Source: Amycolatopsis eburnea
GTDB lineage: Bacteria > Actinomycetota > Actinomycetes > Mycobacteriales > Pseudonocardiaceae
Direction: 5' to 3'
Assembly: GCF_003937945.1 (NCBI RefSeq)
Contig: NZ_RSEC01000009.1
Coordinates: 38,938 to 102,937, forward strand
Length of the DNA: 64,000 nucleotides
Shown here: positions 37,323-46,328 of the stretch, in pieces
Layout of the letters: the number at the start of each line of letters is the position of its first letter
Position numbering within the stretch: the first letter of the stretch is position 1
Program-made: the position numbers and the translations under genes
The notes under the pieces: generated by a model
Database searches by the model: none
What the model saw: the letters and a program-made list of their open reading frames with translations, nothing else
Told to the model about the DNA's origin: nothing

Positions 37323-38323
37323 GGGATCACCCGCGCCTTCCGGAACTCGTCGAACAGCCGGTAGAACATCTGCTCCGTCTCCACGTACTCGTGGAACCCG
37401 GCCCGCCTCGACTTCGACGTGTCCGCGAACACGTCGTAGTCCCAGCCGAACACGAAGTCGGCGAACGCCCAGGACGTGGAAACCTGCTCGTAGGACGGGG
37501 AAAGCCCGTGGCGGGCCGCCATCGAAGTCCACAGTGGAGCCTTGTCGGCCATGACGTCCACAAGGGACATCTGTAGCGGCGGAGCGGTTTCCAGGCCGAA
37601 GTACGCGGCCAGCTTCGGCCACAGTTCGCGCCAGCGGAACAGGTCGCCGTTCGCGATGTTGAACGGGCCCTGGCGGTCGGCCGCCCAGACCGTGGCCGAG
37701 GCCAGGAGCCCGGCGTCGGTCATCTCCAGGAGGCTGTCGTACGCGCCGGGCTTGCCCGGGAACCGCAGCGGCACGCCCAGTTCCTTCGAGATCGACGCGT
37801 ACACCGCGATCGCCAGCGCCAGGTTCATCGGATTGCCCAGCGCCGTGCCGCCGACCACCGACGGCCGGATCGCCGACCACGTCCACGAGCCCGCGCGGCG
37901 TTCGAGGAACTGCTGCTGGTCGACGTTGAACTCCGGCGGCATGTGTCCCGCGTCGGTTTCGCGCGCCGGGGTCTTGAACGGGCCGAGGTGGGCGCCGTAG
38001 ACCTTGTAGCCCTGCATCAGGCTGACGTGCTCCAGCGCCGCCGGGTCCAGGGCCTCGACCAGGTTCGTCAGCATCGCCAGGTTCGGCGGGACCAGTTCCG
38101 CCCACGTCGGCCGGTCCTGGTACGCCGCGTAGAAGAGGTGCGTGACGCCGGTCAGGGCGCCGACCTTGGCCCGGGTGTCGGCCGGGTCGAGCAGGTCGAC
38201 GGCCAGACCGCTCCGGCGGGACAGGCCGAGGACGTCCCAGCCGCCGTCCGCTCGCAGGTGTTCGACGAGGTTCCGGCCGATGATCCCGTTGGCTCCGGCG
38301 ACGAGTGCTGTCTTGCGCTTCAT
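37319..38323 (-). CDS. PRISE-like SDR (progesterone 5-beta-reductase/iridoid synthase type)
   Basis: 334 residues with extended-SDR motif [16 protein letters not shown]. The usual YxxxK pair is missing. The PRISE-type markers [16 protein letters not shown] (Lys) and [14 protein letters not shown] (which aligns with plant NFYYxxED) are present instead, followed by [10 protein letters not shown]. Such enzymes reduce activated C=C bonds of enones. ATG 38323 is used. It is divergent from a LysR gene at 38394, which probably controls it. Confidence 0.8.
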   Translation of the reverse strand: MKRKTALVAGANGIIGRNLVEHLRADGGWDVLGLSRRSGLAVDLLDPADTRAKVGALTGVTHLFYAAYQDRPTWAELVPPNLAMLTNLVEALDPAALEHVSLMQGYKVYGAHLGPFKTPARETDAGHMPPEFNVDQQQFLERRAGSWTWSAIRPSVVGGTALGNPMNLALAIAVYASISKELGVPLRFPGKPGAYDSLLEMTDAGLLASATVWAADRQGPFNIANGDLFRWRELWPKLAAYFGLETAPPLQMSLVDVMADKAPLWTSMAARHGLSPSYEQVSTSWAFADFVFGWDYDVFADTSKSRRAGFHEYVETEQMFYRLFDEFRKARVIP

Positions 38324-38356
38324 GATCCCAGGCTCGCCCGGCGTGGTGGATAAGTC

Positions 38357-38395
38357 CAAGGCATCCTTGTCACCAATTCGATGAACTGAGTTCAT
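38357..38395. promoter_or_regulatory. Two inverted repeats in the PRISE/LysR promoter
   Basis: CAAGG-CAT-CCTTG (38357-38369) and ATGAACT-G-AGTTCAT (38381-38395) lie in the 70-bp divergent gap; the second overlaps the LysR ATG. The pair fits a LysR recognition plus activation site arrangement with autorepression. Confidence 0.5.
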
Positions 38396-39272
38396 GACAA
38401 GCCTGCGGCAGCTGGAATACCTGGTCACGGTGGTCGACACCGGCTCGTTCACCCGCGCCGCCGAGCAGCTGCACGTGACGCAGCCGGCGTTGTCGCACCA
38501 GATGCGCGCGCTCGAACGCGGCCTCGGCGGGCCGCTGCTCGAACGGCTGCCCCGCGCCGTCCGGCTCACGCCGATGGGCCGGGCGATGCTCCCGCACGCG
38601 CGGGCGGCGCTGGCCGACGCCGAACGCGCGCGCTGCGCCGCCCGGCTCGCGTCCGGGACGACGGCGGGCGAACTGCAGGTCGCGACGGTCTACTCGGTGA
38701 GCCTCGGCGTGCTGCCGCCCGCGTTGCGTGTGTGGCGCCGCGACAGGCCGGAGGTCGACGTCCGGCTGATCGAGTTCCGGCACGCCGACGAGCTGCGCGA
38801 AGCGATGGCCGCGGGCGAAGCCGACGTCGCGCTCGGGCCGCGGCCGGCGGACTGGCCCGGGCCGGTGCGGGAGCTGGGCGTCGAGGAGTTCGTCGTCGTG
38901 CTGCCCGCCGACGGTGCTTCGGAGGACGACGAGACGGGCGTGGTCGACCTGGCGACGCTCGCGGACTGCGCGTGGGTGCACTACGCCCCGGGCAACGGCC
39001 TGGCGGAGCTGGTCGACGCGACCTGCGCGGCGGCGGGCTTCCGCCCCCGCGCGGCGGTCCGCACCGAGCAGACGGCGGCGGCGCCCACCCTGGCGGCGGC
39101 CGGCCTCGGCCCGGCTTTGGTCCCCGCGAACGTCCTGCCCGCCCGCTTCGAGGGGCGCGTGCTGCGCCCGAGCGTGCCGGTCCGCCGGACGCTGGCGGCG
39201 TACACGCGCGGGACGCCGGACCCGCTGACCAGCGCGTTCATCGAGACCCTCACCGAGCACGCGACGGTCTAG
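38394..39272 (+). CDS. LysR-family transcriptional regulator
   Basis: 292 residues. HTH at residues 2-60: LRQLEYLVTVVDTGSFTRAA, then LHVTQPALSHQMRALERGLG. Effector domain follows (GELQVATVYSVSLGVLPPAL). Divergent from the PRISE reductase. ATG 38394 is inside a palindrome, a sign of autorepression. It ends 5 bp before element D. Confidence 0.9.
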   Translation: MTSLRQLEYLVTVVDTGSFTRAAEQLHVTQPALSHQMRALERGLGGPLLERLPRAVRLTPMGRAMLPHARAALADAERARCAARLASGTTAGELQVATVYSVSLGVLPPALRVWRRDRPEVDVRLIEFRHADELREAMAAGEADVALGPRPADWPGPVRELGVEEFVVVLPADGASEDDETGVVDLATLADCAWVHYAPGNGLAELVDATCAAAGFRPRAAVRTEQTAAAPTLAAAGLGPALVPANVLPARFEGRVLRPSVPVRRTLAAYTRGTPDPLTSAFIETLTEHATV

Positions 39273-39277
39273 CCCCA

Positions 39278-39364
39278 AGCGCCCCAATGTGGCCTTCGGT
39301 GCGTCAGACGCACCCAAGGCGGCCTTCGGTGCGTCAGACGCAACCAAGGCCACCTTGGGGCGCT
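39278..39364. repeat. 30-bp-spaced palindromic element D (three cores)
   Basis: Cores AATGTGGCCTT (centre 39291), AAGGCGGCCTT (39321) and AAGGCCACCTT (39351) are 30 bp apart. Two near-identical 30-bp units (39291-39320 and 39321-39350) are in tandem, closed by outer arms AGCGCCCC and GGGGCGCT. It lies between convergent LysR and nucleotidyltransferase genes. Confidence 0.9.
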
Positions 39365-39374
39365 CGGGCGCGGG

Positions 39375-39944
39375 CTAGAGGCGGGCGCGCCAGGGGTGGT
39401 CCGGCAGGGCGTCCGCCAGCCAGCGGCGTTGAGCCGCGTCGAGCACCGGCAACGCCGCGGCGAAGTCCTGCTCGTCCTTCGGCCGGACGCCCCGGGACTT
39501 GACGAACAGCTGCACTTCCGGGGCCAGGTAAGGGATCCCGTCCGCCGTGACGGCACCCAGCTCGGCGACGGCCCGCCGCACCGCGGGGTCGCGGCGGGAG
39601 ACCCACTCGTCGCCCTCGGTCTCGTCGAGCATGATCTGGATCCGCCACGGCGCCGACGGTCCCGGGCGGCACCAGACGTCGTCGACCCCGGGCGGCAGGA
39701 CCTCGCCGGGGCGCCACGGCCGCAGCGTGCCGGGCGGGTCGGCCGCCCACCACTCCCACGCCGGGAGCGCCGCCTGCACCGCCGCCTGGTCGCGCCTCAG
39801 GAACAGGACGTCGACGTCGGCGTGTTCGCGGAACTCCCGTCCCACGGCGAATTCGATCGCGTAGCCGCCCGCGATCCACCACGGCGCCGTCACCCGCGAG
39901 AACAGCGCCGCCACTTCGGCCGGCGTGGCCGGGTCCCAGGTCAC
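39375..39944 (-). CDS. Aminoglycoside-2''-adenylyltransferase-like nucleotidyltransferase
   Basis: 189 residues. The N-terminal motif WWIAGGYAIEFAVGREFREH, then ADVDVLF, matches the GGWAID...DxD pattern of ANT(2'')-type proteins, which add AMP to a hydroxyl of an aminoglycoside. GTG 39944 overlaps the stop of the binding-protein gene (GTGA). Many chromosomal members have no tested resistance role, so the substrate may be another sugar or nucleoside. Converges on LysR across element D. Confidence 0.75.
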   Translation of the reverse strand: MTWDPATPAEVAALFSRVTAPWWIAGGYAIEFAVGREFREHADVDVLFLRRDQAAVQAALPAWEWWAADPPGTLRPWRPGEVLPPGVDDVWCRPGPSAPWRIQIMLDETEGDEWVSRRDPAVRRAVAELGAVTADGIPYLAPEVQLFVKSRGVRPKDEQDFAAALPVLDAAQRRWLADALPDHPWRARL

Positions 39945-41389
39945 GAGACCGCGATCCCGGTCAGCACCGGGCCGGTGAACGGCGTCGTCGCCACGTCGTG
40001 CACGCGCGCCGACCAGACCGCGTGGCCGTGGCCCGACCACAGCGGGGCCACCGGCAGGTCGCGCAGCAGCTGGTTCTCCGCCAGCCGGTACAGCTCGCCC
40101 GCCTCCTCCGGGGTCGCCGCGGCGTCGGCCAGCGCCAGGTTCTGGCGGAAGACCGCGTCGGCGTACCCCGACTCCGAGGCCAAAGTCGACAGCAGCTCGT
40201 ACGGGCTCGCCGTCGCCAGCTTGACGTCCAAGGTGGACGGTCCGTCGAGCGGGCCGGTGTTCGGGGACGCTTGCGCCGTCACGGAAACGTCCAGTGCTTT
40301 GTGGAGTCCGACCACCAGCGTCCGTGTCCACGCCTCCGCACCGGGTCCGAAGTAGACGGTCGCGCCGCCGGGGAAGGCCGCTTGCTTCAGGAGGGCCTTG
40401 CCCGCCGCCGCGTCGAAGCTGCAGGGGCGGCACGTGCCGGAGCGCTCGCCCGGCGCGTCCGCCGGGGGCAGCAGGGCCTTGGCCGGGTCGACCTGGTGCG
40501 CGAGCGGGCCCGCCTCCAGCGCCGCCCGGTCCACGCCGAGGGCGAAGCCGTGGCGGACCGTCGCGTCGGCGAACCGCGGGTTCGCCACCGGGAACGCCAG
40601 GTAGCCCGCCTGCGGCAGCGCCCACGTCGCGTGGCGGTCGGCGCCGAAGTCGGTGTGCATGGCTTCGTGCCGATCGCCGGGTACCTCGGTCGCGAGGTCG
40701 AGGGTGCCCGCCTTGACCGCGTCGTACTGGGCGCCCGGCTCGCCGACGCGCAGCTCGATCTCCTCGGTTTTGCCGGCGCCGACGCGCTTGAGCGTGCCGC
40801 CCGAACCCGGGTGCCAGCCGCCGTCCAAGCGGTACGGGCCGTTGCCGACCGGCGCCTTGGCGAAGCCGTTCCAGTCACGCGAAGTGAGCACCGACGTCGG
40901 CAGCGGCACCAGGCCCGGCGCCGAAAGCAGCGCGGGGACCTGGCCGGACGGGCGGTCGAGCGTCAGCGCGATGGTGTCCGGCGCGGGCGCGGTGATCTCG
41001 CGGGCGCGCAGGAGCTTCGTCAGCACGGGGGAGGAAACCCAGTGCGCCGCGGCGATCGCGGCCCAGGTGTCCACGTAGGACCGGGCGGTCACCGGGGTGC
41101 CGTCGTGGAAGGTCGCGGGCCGCAGCTTGACCGTCCAGTGCACCCGGTCGGTGCTTTCGATCGACTCGGCCGCGCGCGGCGTGACCTTGCCGGACGCCGC
41201 GTCGTAGTCGGCGAGCGGGGTCCACAGCGCGCCGGTCACCAGCCGGCCCGCCTGGTCGGCGAGGTCGGCGGGCAGCAGCGTCGCGGGCTCCCGGATGCCG
41301 ACGGACAGCACGCCGGGACGGGCCGCGTCGGAACCGGAACAGCCCGTGACGGCGAGGGCGAGGACGGCGAGCAGGGCGAGCAAACGCAT
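39941..41389 (-). CDS. Peptide/opine-type ABC substrate-binding lipoprotein (orphan)
   Basis: 482 residues of the SBP_bac_5 family. Signal peptide MRLLALLAVLALAVTGC with lipobox VTGC, then a typical core (LYR-like TALWTPLADYDAASGKVTP, WTVKLRPATFHDGTPVTA, APVGNGPYRLD). Usually part of a five-gene oligopeptide or nickel importer, but no permease or ATPase is adjacent. The only coupled gene is the nucleotidyltransferase. It may serve a distant transporter or act as a sensor. Confidence 0.85.
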   Translation of the reverse strand: MRLLALLAVLALAVTGCSGSDAARPGVLSVGIREPATLLPADLADQAGRLVTGALWTPLADYDAASGKVTPRAAESIESTDRVHWTVKLRPATFHDGTPVTARSYVDTWAAIAAAHWVSSPVLTKLLRAREITAPAPDTIALTLDRPSGQVPALLSAPGLVPLPTSVLTSRDWNGFAKAPVGNGPYRLDGGWHPGSGGTLKRVGAGKTEEIELRVGEPGAQYDAVKAGTLDLATEVPGDRHEAMHTDFGADRHATWALPQAGYLAFPVANPRFADATVRHGFALGVDRAALEAGPLAHQVDPAKALLPPADAPGERSGTCRPCSFDAAAGKALLKQAAFPGGATVYFGPGAEAWTRTLVVGLHKALDVSVTAQASPNTGPLDGPSTLDVKLATASPYELLSTLASESGYADAVFRQNLALADAAATPEEAGELYRLAENQLLRDLPVAPLWSGHGHAVWSARVHDVATTPFTGPVLTGIAVS

Positions 41390-41493
41390 GCGCCAGTCCT
41401 ACCAGCCAAGAGCCAACAAAAGACGGTTGTGTCCGGTTGATCTCCGTCGTAGCGTTCCCGTGGTCACGCTTCGAGCGTTCTGGGAGGTTTCGC

Positions 41494-42828
41494 GTGCGCA
41501 CCTGGTTGCGGTCGTGCTTCGCCGCCGTCACCGTCAGCGCCACGCTGGTCGCGACCGGGCTCCCGGCCGCCGCCTGCGGCGAGGACGACAAACCCGCCAC
41601 CCCCGCCGCCCGCACGCTGGGCGACCCCGGGGCGATCAAGAACGTCAAGGCCGTCGGCAACGTCCCCGACGCGGCCGGCGCCATCTCGATCAACTTCCTC
41701 GACTACGGCCGCCGCGACGTCATGGTCGTGTCCGGCGAGTTCGGGCTGAAGGTCTACGACCTGACGAAGGACCCGGCCGCGCCGAAGCTGGTCGGCCAGG
41801 TCAGCCTGCCGGGCCTCTGGGAGACCGAAGACACCGAGGTCGACCAGGACCGCAAGCTGGTGTTCCTCTCCCGCGACCCGCGCGCGTACGGCGGCACCAC
41901 GCACACCGGCGAGTCCGGCATCTACGTCGTCGACGTCTCGAAGCCCGAGGCCCCGGCGATCCTCAGCTACGTCAAGGTGCCCGCCGGCCACACCACCAGC
42001 TGCGTCGACGGCTGCCGCTACCTCTGGACCGGCGGCCCGGCGAAGGCCGACGACCAGCCCGCCGACTGGGGGGGCCGCCCGATCTGGGTCACCGACATCC
42101 GCGACCCGAAGCACCCGAAGGTCGACCCGGAGCCGATCGAGCTGGCCCGCAACGACGGCAAGACCGACTACGTGCACGACGTCCAGGTCGACGACAACGG
42201 CGTGGCCTGGGTGTCCGGCCGCGGCGGCGTGCGCGGCTACTGGACTTCCGGGATCCACCGCGACCCGGTCGCCGGGAAGGTCCGCCGCGCCACCGCGCAC
42301 GAGCCGATCCCGTACGCCGGCGGCGGCATCGCCGAGACAGCGGCGCCGTCGAGGTTCATGCACAACAGCTTCCACCCGGCCGGCCACCGCGTCGGCGACG
42401 GCGCCTGGCGCGGCCAGGACCTGATCTACGCGACGGAGGAGAACTTCGTCGACGGCTGCGCGGGCGACGGCGTCCTGACGATCTCGTCGCTCAAGGGCTC
42501 GTACAACGGCGAAGGCTGGCGTTCGACGCCGTCGCAGCCGTTCCGCCTGGAGAGCGTCGGCACCTGGAGCGTCAACGGCCAGGAGGGCAGCGACCCGGCG
42601 TCGGACGACTGCTCCGCGCACTACTTCGACGTCCGCGGGAAGATCCTGGTGCAGTCGTTCTACGCGCAGGGCACGCGGTTCCTCGACGTCAGCGACCCGA
42701 CGAACCCGCGGCAGATCGCGTACTACCGGCCGGGCGACGCGAGCGCGTGGGCCCCGTACTGGCACGGCAAGTACGTCTACGTCGCGGACAACACCCGCGG
42801 CGTAGACGTCCTGCAGCTGACGAAGTAG
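41494..42828 (+). CDS. Secreted LVIVD-repeat beta-propeller-like protein
   Basis: 444 residues. Sec signal with cleavage near PAAACGED; a Cys at that point could make it a lipoprotein, though the lipobox is poor. Repeats such as GLKVYDLTKDPAAPKLVGQV, IYVVDVSKPEAPAIL, IWVTDIRDPKHPK and FLDVSDPTNPRQIAYY match LVIVD repeats, which form a propeller. GTG 41494 has GGGAGG upstream. Function of these extracellular proteins is unknown. It is followed by element F. Confidence 0.8.
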   Translation: MRTWLRSCFAAVTVSATLVATGLPAAACGEDDKPATPAARTLGDPGAIKNVKAVGNVPDAAGAISINFLDYGRRDVMVVSGEFGLKVYDLTKDPAAPKLVGQVSLPGLWETEDTEVDQDRKLVFLSRDPRAYGGTTHTGESGIYVVDVSKPEAPAILSYVKVPAGHTTSCVDGCRYLWTGGPAKADDQPADWGGRPIWVTDIRDPKHPKVDPEPIELARNDGKTDYVHDVQVDDNGVAWVSGRGGVRGYWTSGIHRDPVAGKVRRATAHEPIPYAGGGIAETAAPSRFMHNSFHPAGHRVGDGAWRGQDLIYATEENFVDGCAGDGVLTISSLKGSYNGEGWRSTPSQPFRLESVGTWSVNGQEGSDPASDDCSAHYFDVRGKILVQSFYAQGTRFLDVSDPTNPRQIAYYRPGDASAWAPYWHGKYVYVADNTRGVDVLQLTK

Positions 42829-42833
42829 CAATT

Positions 42834-42884
42834 CCGTGAAGGCCTCCTTACCGGTCATAAGAGCCGGTAAGGAGGCCTTCACGG
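42834..42884. repeat. 30-bp-spaced palindromic element F
   Basis: Perfect 21-bp arms (42834-42854 and 42864-42884) with a 9-nt loop, filling the gap between the convergent LVIVD and GH13 genes. Cores AAGGCCTCCTT (centre 42844) and AAGGAGGCCTT (42874) are 30 bp apart. Confidence 0.9.
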
Positions 42885-42887
42885 CTT

Positions 42888-44465
42888 TCAGGAGCGGAGC
42901 CAGACCGCGGTGTCTGTGGGCAGCTCGCTGTCGACAGGGTTGCTGGTCAGCAGGATTTCTCCGGCGGGGAGCGGGATCGGGGAGTCCGAGAAGTTCAGCG
43001 CGAACGTGAACTCCGCGCCGATCCGGAACGCCAGCACCCCCTCACCGAGGTCGAGCCACTCCAGCGCGCCGGTGGGGAGGTCCCGCCGCAGGCGCAGGCC
43101 TTCCCGGTACAGCGACAGCATCGACGACGGGTCCGCCGCCTCCGCTTCCGCCGTGTAGTCCCGCCAGGCAGCCGGCTGGGGGAGCCACGTCCCACCCGGA
43201 CCGAAGCCGAACGGTGCCGCAGCACCCGACCACGGGATCGGGACGCGGCAGCCGTCGCGGCCGGGGTCGGCGCCGTTCGTGCGGGCCCACACCGGGTCCT
43301 GGCGCAGCTCGTCGGGGATGTCCAGGACCTCCCAGAGCCCCAGCTCCTCGCCCTGGTAGACGTACAACCCGCCGGGCAGGGCCAGCGTCAGCAGCGCCGC
43401 CGCCCGCGCCCGCCGGGTGCCCAGCTCGAGGTCCACCGGCAGCTCGTGCAGCCGGTTGGCGAACGAAAAACCCGTGTCGCCCTCGCGGCCGTAGCGCGTG
43501 ACGTGCCGCGTGACGTCGTGGTTCGACAGCACCCACGCCGCGGGCGCGCCGACCTCGTCGTGCGCCTTCAGCGTCCGGTCGATGACGTCGCGGAAGCGCT
43601 TGCTGTCCCACGGGCAGACCAGGAAGTCGAAGTTGAACGCCGAGTGCAGCTCGTCGCGGCGCAGGTAGCGCGCGGCCCGCGACATGTCCTCCAGCCACAT
43701 CTCGCCGACCAGCACCCGCTCACCCGGGTAGCTGTCGGTGATCTTGCGCCACGAGCGGTAGATCTCGTGCAGGCCCTCCTGGTCGGAGAACGGCGTCTCG
43801 TCGCCCTCTTCGACGTCGGGCAGGCGCGGGTCCTTGACCAGCCCGTCGGCGACGTCGATGCGGAAGCCGTCGACCCCGCGGTCGAACCAGAACCGCAGCA
43901 CGTCCTCGAACTCCGCGCGGATCTCCGGGTTGTCCCAGTTGAAGTCGGGCTGGCGCGAGCTGTAGAGGTGCAGGTACCACTCGCCGTCCGGGACGCGCGT
44001 CCACGCGGAGCCGCCGAAGCGCGACTTCCAGTTGTTCGGCGGCTCGGACCCGTCCGGGCCGCGGCCGGGCCGGAACCAGAACCGTTGCCGCTCCGGCGAT
44101 CCCGGGCCCGCCGCCAGCGCGGCCTGGAACCACCGGTGCTCGTCGGAGGCGTGGTTGGGCACGATGTCGATGATCACCCGGATGCCGCGGGCGTGCGCCT
44201 CGGCGATCAGCTCTTCGGCCTCGCCGAGCGTGCCGAACAACGGCTCGATGTCGCGGAAGTCGGCGACGTCGTAGCCGCCGTCGTCCATCGGCGACGGGTA
44301 CCACGGCGTGAACCAGATCGCGTCGATCCCCAGGTCGGCCAGGTGGTCCAGCCGGGCGCGGACGCCGGCGAGGTCGCCGATGCCGTCGCCGTTGCCGTCC
44401 GCGAAGCTGCGGATGTAGATCTGGTAGATGGCCGCGCTCCGCCACCAGCCGGTCTTGTCGGTCAC
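42888..44465 (-). CDS. GH13 alpha-glucosidase
   Basis: 525 residues, GH13 subfamily of oligo-alpha-glucosidases. Nucleophile D204 in GFRIDVADG, acid E255 in VGEMWLED, third carboxylate D317 in LSNHDVTRH, and DIVPNHASDEH as region I. No signal peptide, so it works inside the cell on sugars brought in by the ABC importer 31 bp upstream on the same strand. It releases glucose from alpha-linked di- and oligosaccharides; the linkage preference is not readable. Confidence 0.92.
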   Translation of the reverse strand: MTDKTGWWRSAAIYQIYIRSFADGNGDGIGDLAGVRARLDHLADLGIDAIWFTPWYPSPMDDGGYDVADFRDIEPLFGTLGEAEELIAEAHARGIRVIIDIVPNHASDEHRWFQAALAAGPGSPERQRFWFRPGRGPDGSEPPNNWKSRFGGSAWTRVPDGEWYLHLYSSRQPDFNWDNPEIRAEFEDVLRFWFDRGVDGFRIDVADGLVKDPRLPDVEEGDETPFSDQEGLHEIYRSWRKITDSYPGERVLVGEMWLEDMSRAARYLRRDELHSAFNFDFLVCPWDSKRFRDVIDRTLKAHDEVGAPAAWVLSNHDVTRHVTRYGREGDTGFSFANRLHELPVDLELGTRRARAAALLTLALPGGLYVYQGEELGLWEVLDIPDELRQDPVWARTNGADPGRDGCRVPIPWSGAAAPFGFGPGGTWLPQPAAWRDYTAEAEAADPSSMLSLYREGLRLRRDLPTGALEWLDLGEGVLAFRIGAEFTFALNFSDSPIPLPAGEILLTSNPVDSELPTDTAVWLRS

Positions 44466-44496
44466 GAAAGTGCCCCTCCTGTTTGTTGTGGAAAGG

Positions 44497-45366
44497 TCAG
44501 CCCTTGATGCTGCCGGCGGTCAGCCCGGCGAGGATCTGCCGCTGGAACGCCAGGAACAGCGCCACCATCGGCAGGCTGGCCAGCACCATCCCGGCGACGA
44601 GCACGTTGAGCGGCATGTCGATCGCCACCCGTTGCAGCATCACCGAGAGCGTCTGCTTTTCGGTGTCCGGGAACACCAGCAGCGGCCAGATGAAGTCCTT
44701 CCACGCGGTGACGACCGCGAGGATCGAGACCACGGCCAGGATCGGCCGCGAGATCGGCAGGATGATCCGCCAGAGCGTGCGCACCGGCCCGGCGCCGTCG
44801 ATGCGCGCCGCTTCGATGAGCTCGTCGGGGATCTGGTCGAAGAACCGCTTCAGCAGGTAGATGTTGAACGCGTTCGCCGCCGCGGGCAGCCAGACCGCCG
44901 TCGGCGAGTTGATCAGGTTCAGGTGCAGCAGCGGCAGGTCCGTCACCGTCACGTACGTCGGCACGAGCAGCGCCGTCGCCGGCAGCATCAGCGTCGCCAG
45001 CATCAGCCCGAGCACGACGTTGCCGAACTTCGGGCGCAGCTTCGACAGCGCGAACGCGGCCGGGACGTCGATGGCCAGCTGCGCCAGCCACGCGCCGCCG
45101 GCGACGACGAGCGTGTTGAGGAAGTACTTGCCCAGGCTCAGCTGGCTCCACGCGTCGCCGAAGGTCTCCGGGTGCCACTCGTGCGGGACGAGCGTCGCCG
45201 GCGTCGCGGCCAGTTCCTGCGGTGACTTCATCGCGCCCGTCACCGCCCAGTAGAGCGGGAACATGAAGGCGAGGATGAAGATCAGGAGCGTGCACGCGAA
45301 CACGACGCCGTAGACGACTTTTCCGCGCGGGCTGCGCAGCGCGCTGGGCGAAACGAGGGTCCTCAT
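44497..45366 (-). CDS. Sugar ABC permease (MalG-type)
   Basis: 289 residues, six membrane helices. The cytoplasmic EAA loop is EAARIDGAGPVRTLWRIILP. Couples via ATGA overlap (45363-45366) to the MalF-type permease. The importer lacks an ATPase in this operon; actinomycetes usually share a multitasking MsiK-type ATPase encoded elsewhere. Confidence 0.92.
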   Translation of the reverse strand: MRTLVSPSALRSPRGKVVYGVVFACTLLIFILAFMFPLYWAVTGAMKSPQELAATPATLVPHEWHPETFGDAWSQLSLGKYFLNTLVVAGGAWLAQLAIDVPAAFALSKLRPKFGNVVLGLMLATLMLPATALLVPTYVTVTDLPLLHLNLINSPTAVWLPAAANAFNIYLLKRFFDQIPDELIEAARIDGAGPVRTLWRIILPISRPILAVVSILAVVTAWKDFIWPLLVFPDTEKQTLSVMLQRVAIDMPLNVLVAGMVLASLPMVALFLAFQRQILAGLTAGSIKG

Positions 45367-46328
45367 GACTGGTCCGCCTTCCGGGTCAGCCGGACGTACC
45401 ACGCCGAGAACACGCCCAGCGCCACGAACAGCAGCAGGCTCATCGCGCTCGCCGAGCCGAAGTCGTTGTAGACGAAGGCGTAGCGGTACAGGAGCAGGAG
45501 GACGGTGACCGTCGAGTCGTCCGGCCCGCCGCCGGTCATCACGTACGGCTCGGTGAACACCTGCATGGTCGCGACGATCTGCAGCAGGAGCAGCACCAGC
45601 AGGACGAACCGCGTCTGCGGGAAAGTGACGTGCCGCAACCGTTTCCACAGCCCGGCGCCGTCCAGTTCCGCGGCTTCGTAGAGCTCGCCGGGGATCGTGC
45701 CGAGCGCGGCCAGGTAGATCAGCGTGGTGCTGCCCATGTTGGCCCACGTCGAGACGAAGACCAGCGACAGCATCGCGGTGCCGCTGGAGTCGAGCCACTG
45801 ACCGCCGGGCAGGCCGACCGCGCCGAGCGCGGAGTTGAACAGGCCGGGACCCGGGTCGTAGAACCACTTCCACATCAGTGCCGTGACCACCGGCGGCAGC
45901 ATCACCGGCAGGTAGACGGCGAGCCGGAAGAACGCCTTCGCGTGCCGGATCTCGTTGAGCAGCACCGCGGTCAGGAACGGGACGGCGAACCCGAAGACCA
46001 GCGCCAGCCCGGTGAACAGCAGCGTGTTGCGCCAGGCGACGCCGAACAGCGGGTCCTCGAACAGTTTCGCGAAGTTGTCGAACCCGACCCACGTCGGCGC
46101 GTTGACGAAGTCGACCTGCTGGAAGCTCAGCAGCACGCCACGCACGATCGGGTACCACGAGAACAGGGCGAACACCACCAGTGCGGCGCACAGCAGGCCG
46201 TACGCGGTGAGGTTTTCCTTGAGCTTGCGGCGGAGTTTGGTGTTCTCCCCAGTGGCGGCCGGGCGCCCGGCCCGCGACGGTTTCGCCGCGGGCCAGGCGA
46301 GGAGGCTACTTGACCTGGGCGAGGACAC
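45363..46328 (-). CDS. Sugar ABC permease (MalF-type)
   Basis: 321 residues, basic N-terminus then six helices. EAA loop is EAAELDGAGLWKRLRHVTFP. The GTG start at 46328 lies inside the binding-protein gene (23-bp overlap) with GAAGG before it; no later start exists before the first helix. Partner of the MalG-type permease. Confidence 0.9.
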   Translation of the reverse strand: MSSPRSSSLLAWPAAKPSRAGRPAATGENTKLRRKLKENLTAYGLLCAALVVFALFSWYPIVRGVLLSFQQVDFVNAPTWVGFDNFAKLFEDPLFGVAWRNTLLFTGLALVFGFAVPFLTAVLLNEIRHAKAFFRLAVYLPVMLPPVVTALMWKWFYDPGPGLFNSALGAVGLPGGQWLDSSGTAMLSLVFVSTWANMGSTTLIYLAALGTIPGELYEAAELDGAGLWKRLRHVTFPQTRFVLLVLLLLQIVATMQVFTEPYVMTGGGPDDSTVTVLLLLYRYAFVYNDFGSASAMSLLLFVALGVFSAWYVRLTRKADQS

